A stretch of 64,000 bases of DNA from Anaeromicropila herbilytica (GCF_016591975.1 NZ_AP024169.1:3263001-3327000), one strand, 5' to 3'. Counted from the stretch's first letter, positions 33,094 through 42,285 are shown. Numbers and translations are program-made. Notes: generated from the letters alone by a model not told the origin.

Positions 33094-35172
33094 TTATTCA
33101 TTTTGTATGTTTTTTACATTTTTTACATATCCGCAAGCGTTATCAATGCATACTAGATTCTTACCCTTCTCTAAAAGTATCTTACCACACTTCGGACATT
33201 TTTCAACTGAAGGTTTTTGCCATGACATAAATTCACATTCAGGATAATTCTCACATCCGTAATATTTACGACCTTTTTTCGTTTTACGGATAACGATATC
33301 CCCCTTGCACTCTGGACATTCTACACCGATTTTCTCTAAATATGGTTTTGTATTACGACATTCTGGAAATCCCGGACATGCTAAGAACTTTCCATGCGGA
33401 CCATACTTTACAACCATATTTCTACCGCATTCTTCACATATTACATCAGTAACCTCATCTTCTATTGTCACTTGTTCAAGTTCTTTCTCTGCTTGATTTA
33501 CCGCATCTTCCAAGTCTGGATAGAAATTACTTACAATCGTTTTCCAGTTAACAGCACCATCTTCTACTCTATCAAGCAATGACTCTAAATTAACGGTAAA
33601 ATTTACATCTACTATGCTAGGAAATGATTGTCGCATAATATGATTTACTACCTCACCAAGCTCTGTAACATATAAATTTTTATTTTCTTTTGCAACATAT
33701 CTTCTTGCAATAATAGTTGTAATAGTCGGTGCATAAGTACTTGGTCGACCAATTCCCAGTTCTTCAAGTGCCTTTACTAAGGAAGCTTCTGTGTAATGCG
33801 CTGGTGGTTGGGTAAAATGCTGCTTTTCTTCAAACCCTTGTACTGTAAGTTTAGTCTCTTTTGTTATCAAGTTCAAATCCTTATTCACTTCTTGGTCTTC
33901 TTCCCCGTCATTATAAACAGTCATAAAACCTTCAAATAACAAATTAGAAGTAGATGTAGTAAAACGATACCCATTTCCTTCTATTTTTATGGATACTGTT
34001 TCGAATTTGGCAGATGCCATTCTACTTGCAACAAAACGTTTCCATATTAATTGATATAGACGGAATTGATCTCGGCTCAAGGATTCTTTTACCCTAGTAG
34101 GGGTCTGTTCTACATAAGTAGGTCTTATTGCCTCATGTGCGTCTTGAATCTTTTTCGAAGATGCCTTTGTATTGTCTCCTTGCACCAGGAAGTCTGCACC
34201 ATAATTTTCACCAATAAATACTTTTGCACTTGCATCCGCTTCTTCTGAGATACGAGTTGAATCAGTACGTAGGTAAGTAATCAAACCAATGGTACCGCTC
34301 CCTTTCACATCAACACCTTCATAAAGTTGTTGTGCTATTCTCATCGTTTTCTGTGTTGAAAAGTTAAGTTGTTTAGCAGCTTCTTGTTGTAATGTGCTAG
34401 TAGTAAAAGGAAGCGGAGCTTTTTTTACTCTTTCGCTTTTCTTCACATCAACAACTTCGAATTCAGCCCCTTCAATTTCATTCAAAATATGTTCTAACTC
34501 TTCTTTTGAATGAATAGTAATTTTTCCATGTGTATCACCATGGAATTTTGCATTTAATGGTTTTTTACAACCTTTTGCTTTAAATTCACCATCCAACGAC
34601 CAGTATTCTTCTGGAATGAATGCATTAATCTCATCTTCTCTATCACAGATAATTCGAAGTGCTACAGATTGCACTCTACCAGCACTTAATCCACGTTTAA
34701 CTTTCGCCCATAACAATGGGCTAATTCTATATCCAACCATACGATCTAGCATTCTTCTTGCTTGTTGTGAATTTACTAGATTCATATCAATATCTCTTGC
34801 TTCTTTAATAGAAGATTTGACTGCATTTTTTGTGATTTCATTAAAAGTGATACGATTTGTTTTATCTTCTTCTAACTTAAGCGCCTTTGATAAATGCCAG
34901 GATATTGCTTCTCCTTCACGATCGGGGTCAGTTGCGAGATACACTTTATCCGCTTTTTTTACTTCTTTTCGAAGTTTCGCTAATAAATCTCCCTTCCCCC
35001 TTATTGTTATATACTTTGGTTCAAAACCATGCTCTATATCAATCCCCAATTGACTCTTAGGTAAATCTCTAACATGTCCATTCGATGCTAACACCTCATA
35101 ATTTGCACCCAAAAATTTCTTAATTGTTTTTGCCTTTGCAGGTGATTCTACTATCACAAGATACTTTGGCAT
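33094..35172 (-). CDS. topA: DNA topoisomerase I
   Basis: A 692-residue type IA topoisomerase that relaxes negative supercoils. The Toprim domain begins KYLVIVESPAKAKTI and contains TDPDREGE (81-88). The catalytic tyrosine is Y300 in GLITYLRTDST. Three zinc-ribbon modules close the protein, with C..C pairs in CEECG/CPGFPEC, CPECK/CENYPEC and CPKCG/CIDNAC. The length is full. The ATG follows AAGGGAG. As in Bacillus it follows dprA, but trmFO, xerC and hslVU are missing before codY. Confidence 0.97.
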   Translation of the reverse strand: MPKYLVIVESPAKAKTIKKFLGANYEVLASNGHVRDLPKSQLGIDIEHGFEPKYITIRGKGDLLAKLRKEVKKADKVYLATDPDREGEAISWHLSKALKLEEDKTNRITFNEITKNAVKSSIKEARDIDMNLVNSQQARRMLDRMVGYRISPLLWAKVKRGLSAGRVQSVALRIICDREDEINAFIPEEYWSLDGEFKAKGCKKPLNAKFHGDTHGKITIHSKEELEHILNEIEGAEFEVVDVKKSERVKKAPLPFTTSTLQQEAAKQLNFSTQKTMRIAQQLYEGVDVKGSGTIGLITYLRTDSTRISEEADASAKVFIGENYGADFLVQGDNTKASSKKIQDAHEAIRPTYVEQTPTRVKESLSRDQFRLYQLIWKRFVASRMASAKFETVSIKIEGNGYRFTTSTSNLLFEGFMTVYNDGEEDQEVNKDLNLITKETKLTVQGFEEKQHFTQPPAHYTEASLVKALEELGIGRPSTYAPTITTIIARRYVAKENKNLYVTELGEVVNHIMRQSFPSIVDVNFTVNLESLLDRVEDGAVNWKTIVSNFYPDLEDAVNQAEKELEQVTIEDEVTDVICEECGRNMVVKYGPHGKFLACPGFPECRNTKPYLEKIGVECPECKGDIVIRKTKKGRKYYGCENYPECEFMSWQKPSVEKCPKCGKILLEKGKNLVCIDNACGYVKNVKNIQNE

Positions 35173-35249
35173 CTAACCACTCCCTTATTATTAAACATAC
35201 AATCTATACGTTTTATTTAACTTACAAAACACTATTCTTTTATCATTTT

Positions 35250-35307
35250 TGTATAATCATTACGACTGTTCAGTCAATATAGACTTAAGAACTAACTTGT
35301 TAACAAG
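35250..35307 (-). promoter_or_regulatory. Promoter of topA with two dyads
   Basis: -35 TTGACT (35272-35277), spacer 16 bp, -10 TATACA (35250-35255). A dyad GACTG-TT-CAGTC (35265-35276) overlaps the -35 and a perfect 12-bp palindrome CTTGTTAACAAG lies at 35296-35307. The dyads could be operators, but no regulator is implied by sequence alone. Confidence 0.6.
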
Positions 35308-35341
35308 CCTATGACATTAACTTGACCAAAACGCATGTATA

Positions 35342-36442
35342 CTATGGTACTAAAGTTAAACTATAATAATTCCTAGTCACTTCTTTAACATAGCTTTTTA
35401 ATTCTAAGGATAATAACGTATCCACTACTATATTAATATCTAACTTTGTTTCATCAATTATTTCATTCAAGTGTTTTGGCTCTAAGCTTAAATTAGCATA
35501 CACTATTTTTTCATACGTTTCAAGCAAATTATCAAAATTTTTACCTTGTATTTCTATTTTTTTCTTACTATATATATAATCATCAATAATTTCTATAGGG
35601 TTTGTAACTAATTTTGCACCCATTTTAATCAAATTATTACATCCAGTACTTAGAGGATCTGTTATTTTACCTGGAATAGCATATACATTTTTTCCTTGCT
35701 CTAATCCCATATCTACTGTAATTAAGGAACCGCTTTTCTCTTTTGCCTCCACCACTAATATTCCATCTGACATACCGCTTATAATTCTGTTTCTCATCGG
35801 AAACAAGCCAGGCTTAGGACTTATACCAGGTCCATATTCCGAAATAACTCCTCCTTTTTCTATCATTTCCATGTATAATGATATATTCTCTGCTGGATAA
35901 CACCAATCTATTCCACAGCCCAATATACCATATGTAATCCCCCCTGATTTTAATGCTCCCATATGCGAGAAACTATCAATTCCCCTAGCAAGTCCGCTTA
36001 TTATTCCTATTCCACACTTGGCCATCTCAGATGCAAAATATTTTGCTAACTCTTTACCATATTCCGAACAGTTTCTAGCACCTACTATTGAAATCGTTAC
36101 TTCATCCTCTTTTGGAAGTTTTCCTCTCACATAAAGTGCATTTGGGGAATCGTATATATGTTTTAATCGGCTAGGGTACTCTTTCTCTTCTTTTATTATA
36201 AAATGTATTCCTTTTCTATGTAACTTCTCATAGTTTCTTTTTACAAGTTCTATATCTCTTCTATATAATATAGCCTTAACATCCTTTTCATTCAACTTTC
36301 CTATCTTTTTTAAACTATTTTCACTTGCATCAAAAACCTCTTTCGCGCAATTGTAATTATCTAATAAAGCAGCTACCTTTTTAATTCCTATACCATTTAT
36401 ACTATATAACCAATATTGATATTCTTTCTCTGTACACTCCAT
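35342..36442 (-). CDS. dprA: DNA processing protein DprA/Smf
   Basis: A 366-residue DprA. An N-terminal helix-hairpin-helix region (about 5-60) precedes the Rossmann-like domain (about 70-290) with IVGARNCSEYG, IISGLARGIDSFSHMGAL, SGMSDGILVVEAKEKSGSL and MGLEQGKNVYAIPG. A C-terminal winged-helix-like part (about 300-360) follows. It loads RecA onto incoming single-stranded DNA during natural transformation. The ATG follows GGGAGG. It lies between comM and topA, as smf does in Bacillus. Confidence 0.96.
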   Translation of the reverse strand: MECTEKEYQYWLYSINGIGIKKVAALLDNYNCAKEVFDASENSLKKIGKLNEKDVKAILYRRDIELVKRNYEKLHRKGIHFIIKEEKEYPSRLKHIYDSPNALYVRGKLPKEDEVTISIVGARNCSEYGKELAKYFASEMAKCGIGIISGLARGIDSFSHMGALKSGGITYGILGCGIDWCYPAENISLYMEMIEKGGVISEYGPGISPKPGLFPMRNRIISGMSDGILVVEAKEKSGSLITVDMGLEQGKNVYAIPGKITDPLSTGCNNLIKMGAKLVTNPIEIIDDYIYSKKKIEIQGKNFDNLLETYEKIVYANLSLEPKHLNEIIDETKLDINIVVDTLLSLELKSYVKEVTRNYYSLTLVP

Positions 36443-36515
36443 TTTTACCTCCCAATATACGATTGACCTAAACGATTAGAACAGTTACTTAACGTATAAC
36501 ATACATCCTAGCATC

Positions 36516-38051
36516 CTATTCTCCCCAATATTTTTTATCAATACTTCGATAACTGATAGCTTCACTTAAATGTATTCGCTTTATCCGTTCCGAGTCATCT
36601 AGGTCTGCAATTGTTCTTGCTACTTTTAATATTTTATGATATGCCCTCGCTGTTAAATTTAATTTATCAAATACATCTTCTAATAGTTTCTTCTCGCTAC
36701 GTTCAAGTCCACAATAAGTATTCATTAATTGCGGTGTTAATAATGAGTTAAAGTTAAACTTTTCATTTTTATATCTCTCAAGTTGAATTTCTCTTACTCT
36801 TTTCACTTCTTTTCTAAGTTCCAAAGATGATACACTATTTTCCTTTTTCTCTAAATCTTTATAATTAACTGAATAAGTTTCACTACAGATATCTACTCTG
36901 TCCATCAAAGGCATACTCACCTTACCAAGATATCTTTTTACTTCATTTATAGAACAATTACATCTCTTTCTATCTGGATAATAACCACAATTACATGGAT
37001 TCATAGCTGCAACAAGCATAAATGCAGTTGGATAGCTATATGTAGCATTTAACCTGGCAATTGTAATGGATTTATCCTCAAGTGGTTGTCTTAGTATTTC
37101 CAAGGTGTTCTTATTAAATTCTGGAAGTTCATCTAAGAACAAAACTCCTCTAGATGCCAAACTAATCTCTCCAGGTCTTGGCACTTTACCTCCGCCAGCA
37201 AGCGCCGAAGTAGTAATGGTATGATGTGGCGCCCGAAATGGCCTTTCTAACACCAATGCATGGTTATTATCCAAAAGTCCAGCAACGCTATACACTTTTG
37301 AGATCTCCATGCTTTCATCGAAAGATAGCTCTGGCATTATGCTAGGTATTCGTTTAGACAGCATTGTTTTCCCTGATCCTGGTGGTCCAATCATCAAAAT
37401 GTTATGCATTCCCGATACTGCGACCAAAATTGCTCGTTTCGTAGACTCTTGTCCCGTTACATCTGAAAAGTCATTTGCAGACTGCATCATTTGATTCTGA
37501 AACAAAGAATCGATGTCAACATATTCTGGCTCTATATACTTATCGTTATTTAAATATTGAACCACTTGTTCTAGAGTATTAACTCCAATAACATCAATAT
37601 CCGATACTACAGCACCTTCCTTGACATTTGCTATTGGAACAATACATCTATAAAACCCTTGTTCCTTTGCTGAATGTACAATTGGAAGTACTCCATTTAC
37701 CGGATTTATCTGTCCATTAAGACTTAACTCTCCTATTATTAAAGTATGTTCTAAATTACTTTGGGTAATATATCCGAAGGCGGATAGAATTGTGACTGCG
37801 ATTGGAAGATCGAAGGCAGTTCCTTCTTTCTTTAAATCTGCAGGAGATAAATTAATTGTAATTCTCTTGGGCGATAGACGAAACCCTGAATTCTTTATAG
37901 ATATGCGTACTCTTTCTTTCGCTTCTCTTACTTCTGACGATAGAAATCCAACCATTTCAAATGTTGGAAGACCATCACTAACATCAGCTTCAACATTGAC
38001 AATTACTCCGTCAATTCCATGAATTGCTGCGCTATATGCTTTACTAAACAT
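36516..38051 (-). CDS. comM: ComM/YifB family AAA+ ATPase (Mg-chelatase-like)
   Basis: A 511-residue protein. An N-terminal Lon-like domain (FSKAYSAAIHGIDG to about 170) is followed by an AAA+ domain with Walker A GPPGSGKTMLSKR, Walker B VLFLDELPEF and the C-terminal Mg-chelatase lid. ComM is a helicase that helps branch migration in transformation; the Firmicute YifB role is less clear. The start is the ATG at 38049-38051 (MFSKAYSAA), five bases behind AAAGGAG; the open frame continues 28 codons upstream without a family match. It lies next to dprA, so a role in DNA uptake is plausible. Confidence 0.94.
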   Translation of the reverse strand: MFSKAYSAAIHGIDGVIVNVEADVSDGLPTFEMVGFLSSEVREAKERVRISIKNSGFRLSPKRITINLSPADLKKEGTAFDLPIAVTILSAFGYITQSNLEHTLIIGELSLNGQINPVNGVLPIVHSAKEQGFYRCIVPIANVKEGAVVSDIDVIGVNTLEQVVQYLNNDKYIEPEYVDIDSLFQNQMMQSANDFSDVTGQESTKRAILVAVSGMHNILMIGPPGSGKTMLSKRIPSIMPELSFDESMEISKVYSVAGLLDNNHALVLERPFRAPHHTITTSALAGGGKVPRPGEISLASRGVLFLDELPEFNKNTLEILRQPLEDKSITIARLNATYSYPTAFMLVAAMNPCNCGYYPDRKRCNCSINEVKRYLGKVSMPLMDRVDICSETYSVNYKDLEKKENSVSSLELRKEVKRVREIQLERYKNEKFNFNSLLTPQLMNTYCGLERSEKKLLEDVFDKLNLTARAYHKILKVARTIADLDDSERIKRIHLSEAISYRSIDKKYWGE

Positions 38052-38125
38052 GTAACTCCTTTCATCGCTCTCCTCAATGAAAGGTATTTGCCCTAGTAAA
38101 AGAAATATTTTCTTTACTTTTACAC

Positions 38126-38154
38126 AGTATAACAAATATTAACAAATAACTCAA
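38126..38154 (-). promoter_or_regulatory. Promoter of comM-dprA
   Basis: -35 TTGAGT (38149-38154), spacer 17 bp, -10 TATACT (38126-38131). It lies 75 bp before the comM start. A small GC hairpin (AAGGGG with CCCCTT, 38153-38171) overlaps the -35. Confidence 0.65.
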
Positions 38155-38223
38155 GGGGCATTTCACCCCTTCTCATTTCTAATATTTTTACTTGTTCTGA
38201 GGCTTGTTAAAAATATGATGCTT

Positions 38224-38298
38224 GAGGGAAAGGTAGCCTAAATTCATAATTATACAGCGATATACACTTAGTAAACTAAAATAAGGCTTTTGACCCTC
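38224..38298 (-). terminator. Possible terminator of nrdR
   Basis: An imperfect long hairpin, with GAGGG and AGCCT on the left arm (38224-38240) and AGGCT and CCCTC on the right arm (38282-38298). On the minus strand it is followed by AAGCAUCAUAUUUUU. The loop is long and the stem interrupted, so this is weak. Confidence 0.35.
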
Positions 38299-38310
38299 GA
38301 ATCATACTAT

Positions 38311-38763
38311 TTAATTATCTAGAATCTTTTTTAACTCGTCCATAAATGTATTAACATCTTTAAATTCACGATATATGGATGCAAACCTTACATAAGCTAC
38401 TGGATCTAATTCTTTTAGCTTATCCATTACAATTTCTCCAATTTTACTGCTAGGCACTTCTTTTTCGTCTAAATTAAACACAGTATTCTCTATATCATCA
38501 ACTAAAGCATTCATCTGATTCACAGATATCGGTCTCTTATGGCAAGAACGGAATACCCCTGCTTCAATTTTAGAACGTTCATATGGTTCTCTATTCATAT
38601 CTTTCTTAATTACGATTAGTGGGATTGCTTCAACTTTTTCATATGTAGTAAACCTTCTCTTGCATTCATCACATAATCTTCTTCTACGAATAGAACTATT
38701 ATCATCAGCTGGTCTCGAATCGATTACTCTTGTATTTTCTTCACCACAAAACGGACATTTCAC
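38311..38763 (-). CDS. nrdR: Transcriptional repressor NrdR
   Basis: A 150-residue NrdR. The zinc ribbon starts at once with KCPFCGEENTRVIDS and continues to RRRLCDECKRRFTTYE; the ATP-cone domain follows (VIVIKKDMNREPYERSKI to the end). It represses ribonucleotide reductase genes through (d)ATP sensing. I placed the start at a GTG at 38761-38763 since family proteins begin MKCPFC, since AGGAGG precedes it, and since the predicted transcription start is near 38821. An ATG 16 codons upstream would give an odd extension. No NrdR-type reductase gene is in the window. Confidence 0.94.
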   Translation of the reverse strand: MKCPFCGEENTRVIDSRPADDNSSIRRRRLCDECKRRFTTYEKVEAIPLIVIKKDMNREPYERSKIEAGVFRSCHKRPISVNQMNALVDDIENTVFNLDEKEVPSSKIGEIVMDKLKELDPVAYVRFASIYREFKDVNTFMDELKKILDN

Positions 38764-38827
38764 TGTTATACTTCCTCCTGCATCTACTCTTTGTATTTCG
38801 TATAATAACATTACTTAATTTAAGTTG

Positions 38828-38856
38828 ATTATAGAAAAGAATCTGTAGTACGTCAA
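38828..38856 (-). promoter_or_regulatory. Promoter of nrdR
   Basis: -35 TTGACG (38851-38856), spacer 17 bp, perfect -10 TATAAT (38828-38833). The GTG start of nrdR is about 58 bases downstream of the expected start site, with AGGAGGA between. One of the best sigma-A promoters in the window. Confidence 0.8.
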
Positions 38857-38881
38857 GAAAAATCTTTAAGCTAATAGTTAC

Positions 38882-39145
38882 TTAACAAGGCTTTTCGTTC
38901 TGATACACTTTATCTTCATCCACATCAACGATTATGATATCATCTCCTATTTGAGTAATACAATTATATGGTATTACATATTCATGGTCATGCCCAACTA
39001 TTCCCCATATTCTGCAAGGTCCAGGTACAATAATAGCAAGAACTTTACCACACTTTATCTCGATTTCGACGTCTGCGACATACCCCAATCTTTTACATGT
39101 CTTACAATTAATTACTTCTTTTTGTCTTAATTCACATATACGCAT
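38882..39145 (-). CDS. YlmC/YmxH family sporulation-associated PRC-barrel protein
   Basis: An 87-residue protein of the YlmC/YmxH type: MRICELRQKEVINCKTCKRLG, then VEIEIKCGKVLAIIVPGPCR and the end VIPYNCITQIGDDIIIVDVD. It has the PRC-barrel beta pattern and four cysteines. Members are common in spore formers, often next to sigG or sigE, but the function is not known. The start chosen is the ATG at 39143-39145 that begins the family's MRICEL and has GGAGAG before it; a further ATG lies four codons upstream. It is followed by nrdR. Confidence 0.88.
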   Translation of the reverse strand: MRICELRQKEVINCKTCKRLGYVADVEIEIKCGKVLAIIVPGPCRIWGIVGHDHEYVIPYNCITQIGDDIIIVDVDEDKVYQNEKPC

Positions 39146-39340
39146 ATATCTCTCCATATATAACCTTTGCTATATTATATGAAATTACTAATATCAAGTG
39201 AACTAAATATTGAAATTTACTTGGTGAAAACATCCTATTATTAAATAATTGGTTAAAGTGTCAAGAGCCTTAATCTTGTTTACTAGTTGATTTACTCACT
39301 TTCTTTCCTAATCTCACTTTAAGTTATAGATATAAGCGAT

Positions 39341-39384
39341 AATTAAAATAACGTAGAACCCTTATTTCTTAGGGTATCTACGTT
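39341..39384 (-). terminator. Intrinsic terminator of sigG
   Basis: A stem of about 13 bp with one bulged base: AACGTAGAACCCT (39350-39362) and AGGGTATCTACGTT (39371-39384), with an 8-base loop. On the minus strand it is followed by AUUUUAAUU. It lies 10 bp after the sigG stop. Confidence 0.85.
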
Positions 39385-39394
39385 ACCATATTCA

Positions 39395-40177
39395 TTAAGA
39401 TTGTTTCAAATAATTTTTCATATTTTTCAATGCACTTTTTTCTAATCTACTGACCTGCGCTTGTGAAATATTTATCTCATCAGCAACCTCCATTTGTGTT
39501 TTTCCTTGAAAGAATCTTAATTTTATTATATTATTTTCACGATCAGATAACTTGTTCATTGCTTCCTTTAATGATATCTCTTCAATCCAGTTATCTTCTT
39601 TATTTTTCTTATCACTAATTTGATCCATTATATATAAAGTATCGCCACCATCCGAATATACAGGCTCATATAATGATACAGGACTTTGAATTGCATCTAA
39701 GGCAAATACTATATTCTCCTTTGGAATTCCAATTTCGTCAGCAATCTCTGATACTGTTGGTTCCTTATCATTCTTACGTGTTAAAGCCTCTTTTGCATAA
39801 ATTGCTTTATAAGCTGTATCTCGTAGTGATCTACTAACACGAATACTATTATTATCTCTTAAATATCTTCGAATCTCACCAATAATCATTGGCACTGCAT
39901 AAGTGGAAAATTTCACATTTTGTGTTACATCAAAATTGTCAATCGCTTTCATAAGACCGATACAACCTATTTGAAATAAATCATCAACATTTTCATTACA
40001 ATTTGAAAATCTTTGTATAATACTAAGAACTAATCTTAAGTTACCTTTAATGTACAGTTCCCTTGCTTCTTTGTCCCCTTTTAGAATTTTTTCAAAAAGT
40101 TCTTCCTTCTCCTTATTTTTTAATAAGGGTAATTTTGCTGTATTTACGCCACATATTTCAACCTTATAAAGAGCCAT
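39395..40177 (-). CDS. sigG: Sporulation forespore sigma factor SigG
   Basis: A 260-residue sigma-70 family factor. The N-terminus KVEICGVNTAKLPLL is diagnostic of SigG. Region 2 is DDLFQIGCIGLMKAIDNFD with KFSTYAVPMIIGEIRRYLRD. Region 3 is SIRVSRSLRDTAYKA, and region 4 ends TQMEVADEINISQAQVSRLEKSA. It drives late forespore genes after engulfment. The ATG follows GGAGGTTT. It sits right behind sigE with a 133-bp gap that probably has its own (SigF- or SigG-type) promoter, which I could not place with confidence. Confidence 0.97.
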   Translation of the reverse strand: MALYKVEICGVNTAKLPLLKNKEKEELFEKILKGDKEARELYIKGNLRLVLSIIQRFSNCNENVDDLFQIGCIGLMKAIDNFDVTQNVKFSTYAVPMIIGEIRRYLRDNNSIRVSRSLRDTAYKAIYAKEALTRKNDKEPTVSEIADEIGIPKENIVFALDAIQSPVSLYEPVYSDGGDTLYIMDQISDKKNKEDNWIEEISLKEAMNKLSDRENNIIKLRFFQGKTQMEVADEINISQAQVSRLEKSALKNMKNYLKQS

Positions 40178-40310
40178 ATAGAAACCTCCAATGCTAAATT
40201 AACAACTAAACATATAATTCATTCAATTGATAATACTATACATAAATGATTTACTATAAAGCTCCTCTTTATACTTAAATTGAAAATGTAAAAATTTCCT
40301 CTTTTCAGTT

Positions 40311-41051
40311 TTATTCTAATCTAACGATTTCTTTTTTTAACCTCTTAATAATTTTTTTCTCAAGTCTGGAAATATAAGATTGCGAAATACCTAGTAGATC
40401 TGCAACTTCTTTTTGTGTTCTTTCATTTCCATCATCCGTATTTAATCCAAATCGTAATTGCACAATGATTCTTTCTCTCTCAGACAATTTAGATAGTGCC
40501 TTATTCAGAAGTTTTCTATCCACTTCATCCTCAATATTCTTATAAATAACATCTTCATCCGTTCCAAGAATATCGGATAACAATAATTCATTTCCATCCC
40601 AGTCTACATTAAGTGGTTCGTCGATGGATACTTCTAATTTTGTTTTATTATTTCTTCTTAAATACATCAAAATCTCATTTTCTATGCAACGAGATGCATA
40701 AGTTGCTAGCTTAATATTTTTATCAGGATTAAACGTATTAATTGCCTTTATCAATCCAATTGTACCGATTGAGATTAAATCTTCAACTCCAACTCCGGTA
40801 TTATCGAATTTCTTAGCTATGTAAACCACAAGTCTTAGATTATGTTCCACTAATATGGATTTCATTTCACCATCGTATTCTGTACCTATTTTACTAATTA
40901 CTTCCGCTTCCTCCAATGGGTCTAATGGTGCTGGCAATACATCTGCACCTCCTATGTAGTGAATATCTCCTCTCTGTGAGAAGAATATATTTCTAAAGTC
41001 TGGTATCACCCTAAATTGAAACTTATTTGGGATAGAAATTTTTAGTAACAT
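40311..41051 (-). CDS. sigE: Pro-sigma-E, mother-cell sporulation sigma factor
   Basis: A 246-residue sigma factor that matches pro-SigE. The first 25 to 30 residues (KISIPNKFQFRVIPDFRN) form the pro-sequence removed by SpoIIGA. Region 2 contains EDLISIGTIGLIKAINTFN and KLATYASRCIENEILMYLRR. Region 4 is TQKEVADLLGISQSYISRLEKKI. It runs the early mother-cell programme. The ATG follows AGGAGGAAAA. spoIIGA ends 15 bp upstream, so both are made together, as in Bacillus. Confidence 0.97.
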   Translation of the reverse strand: MLLKISIPNKFQFRVIPDFRNIFFSQRGDIHYIGGADVLPAPLDPLEEAEVISKIGTEYDGEMKSILVEHNLRLVVYIAKKFDNTGVGVEDLISIGTIGLIKAINTFNPDKNIKLATYASRCIENEILMYLRRNNKTKLEVSIDEPLNVDWDGNELLLSDILGTDEDVIYKNIEDEVDRKLLNKALSKLSERERIIVQLRFGLNTDDGNERTQKEVADLLGISQSYISRLEKKIIKRLKKEIVRLE

Positions 41052-41066
41052 GTCTTTTTCCTCCTA

Positions 41067-41978
41067 TTATAATAATTCCTTATGTAATATAATTTGATAA
41101 TCATCCTTCGTTGATAATTCTCCATCATATATTGCAATAATCACATTTTCATGCGTCTTTGTCTCATTTTCATTTATTATCTTAATTTCATCACATACTA
41201 CTGCAATTAAAATACCGTTTTTCTTCCCTACAGAATGAAATGGTATAAATTTTATTTTATCCGCATATTCAATAGTAATACTAGTATTTGAGTAAGACTC
41301 ATTTAATTGTGCTTTATAATATGCTTTTAAGTATTCTTTTAATGGTACATCAAATAGTTTATCCATAAATGTATAATTTGCTAGCAATACAGGCTTTCTA
41401 GTAAATGGATCATACAGTTCATTACCTGTATCAAAAAAGCCAATTCCCTGTTGTTTTAAACCACAAAATGTAATCTCAACATCATAAAGATTCGAACAAT
41501 AATCTTTACGATGAACCAAATAAGGAATAACCAATTTTAAAACAAGAAGTAATGCAATTATCCCACTAATATAAAATCTAATATTGCGATTCATATACAG
41601 CCTGCCATTCAATAGCTCGCGGAAGTAAAAACCCAAATCAGTGTAATAATAAATTGAATTTAATATCCCTCCTATAAAGAAGGTAACAATAAATAACATC
41701 AATACTTCTTTTAGTGTATTCCTAAAATTCTTATATGAAAATGCAATCACCACCATAAGTGTTGTTGCAATTAGATACATTATCACTATTTTTATCATAA
41801 GATTAAGATATGGAAATATAGCCATTATACACATAAGTACTGAACCAACTGTAGCTGCTAATACAATTCTATACCACTTGCTTGACAGCCCCAGTACTTT
41901 CTTAACACCAATAAGTAAAAAGACATCCATACAAAAATTAATTAAAAATAACGTATCCGCATATATCTCAAGGTACAA
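41067..41978 (-). CDS. spoIIGA: Sporulation sigma-E processing peptidase SpoIIGA
   Basis: A 303-residue membrane protease with five or six helices in the first 150 residues and a cytoplasmic aspartic-protease-like domain. The catalytic aspartate is D183 in GFFDTGNELYDP, the single DTG motif of the family; it acts as a dimer. It cleaves the pro-sequence of SigE after a forespore signal (SpoIIR). The start is a TTG at 41976-41978, six bases after GGAGGTG. The promoter with a Spo0A box lies about 45 bp upstream. Confidence 0.95.
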   Translation of the reverse strand: MYLEIYADTLFLINFCMDVFLLIGVKKVLGLSSKWYRIVLAATVGSVLMCIMAIFPYLNLMIKIVIMYLIATTLMVVIAFSYKNFRNTLKEVLMLFIVTFFIGGILNSIYYYTDLGFYFRELLNGRLYMNRNIRFYISGIIALLLVLKLVIPYLVHRKDYCSNLYDVEITFCGLKQQGIGFFDTGNELYDPFTRKPVLLANYTFMDKLFDVPLKEYLKAYYKAQLNESYSNTSITIEYADKIKFIPFHSVGKKNGILIAVVCDEIKIINENETKTHENVIIAIYDGELSTKDDYQIILHKELL

Positions 41979-42018
41979 TTTTCACCTCCACCTATCTACT
42001 TCTGTCTAAGCTAAACAT

Positions 42019-42052
42019 ATTATATATCCTTAGTACATATTAATTTGTCAAA
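42019..42052 (-). promoter_or_regulatory. spoIIG promoter with Spo0A box and 21-bp spacing
   Basis: -10 TATAAT (42019-42024) and a perfect -35 TTGACA (42046-42051) are 21 bp apart, too far for a normal sigma-A promoter. A perfect 0A box, TTTGTCAAA on the plus strand (42044-42052), covers the -35. The Bacillus spoIIG promoter shows the same layout, with a spacing of 22 bp and 0A boxes over the -35, and needs phosphorylated Spo0A. A weaker 0A-like site (TTTGTCCTA) is at 42170-42178. Confidence 0.75.
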
Positions 42053-42285
42053 TATTGGTTATTTTATCGTTGTTTTTGTTTCCAATTTTTTACATGTTTT
42101 TGGTAAAGGTTTTATATTATTTGAAAATATTGTTTGTTCAAACATAAAGTCCATACATTTCTGTTATATTTTGTCCTATTTTCATCCAATTGAAGCTCTA
42201 GGTTTCGAGAATAAGGATTGTATATTGAATGTTAGTGAGTGTACAACGTACCTTTCACCGAATCACTTGATAAAGAGCCATAATA

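Noticed and set aside
40178..40310. SigF/SigG-type promoter upstream of sigG
   Set aside because: A GTATA element is present but no convincing -10 at the right distance could be fixed, so no feature was called.
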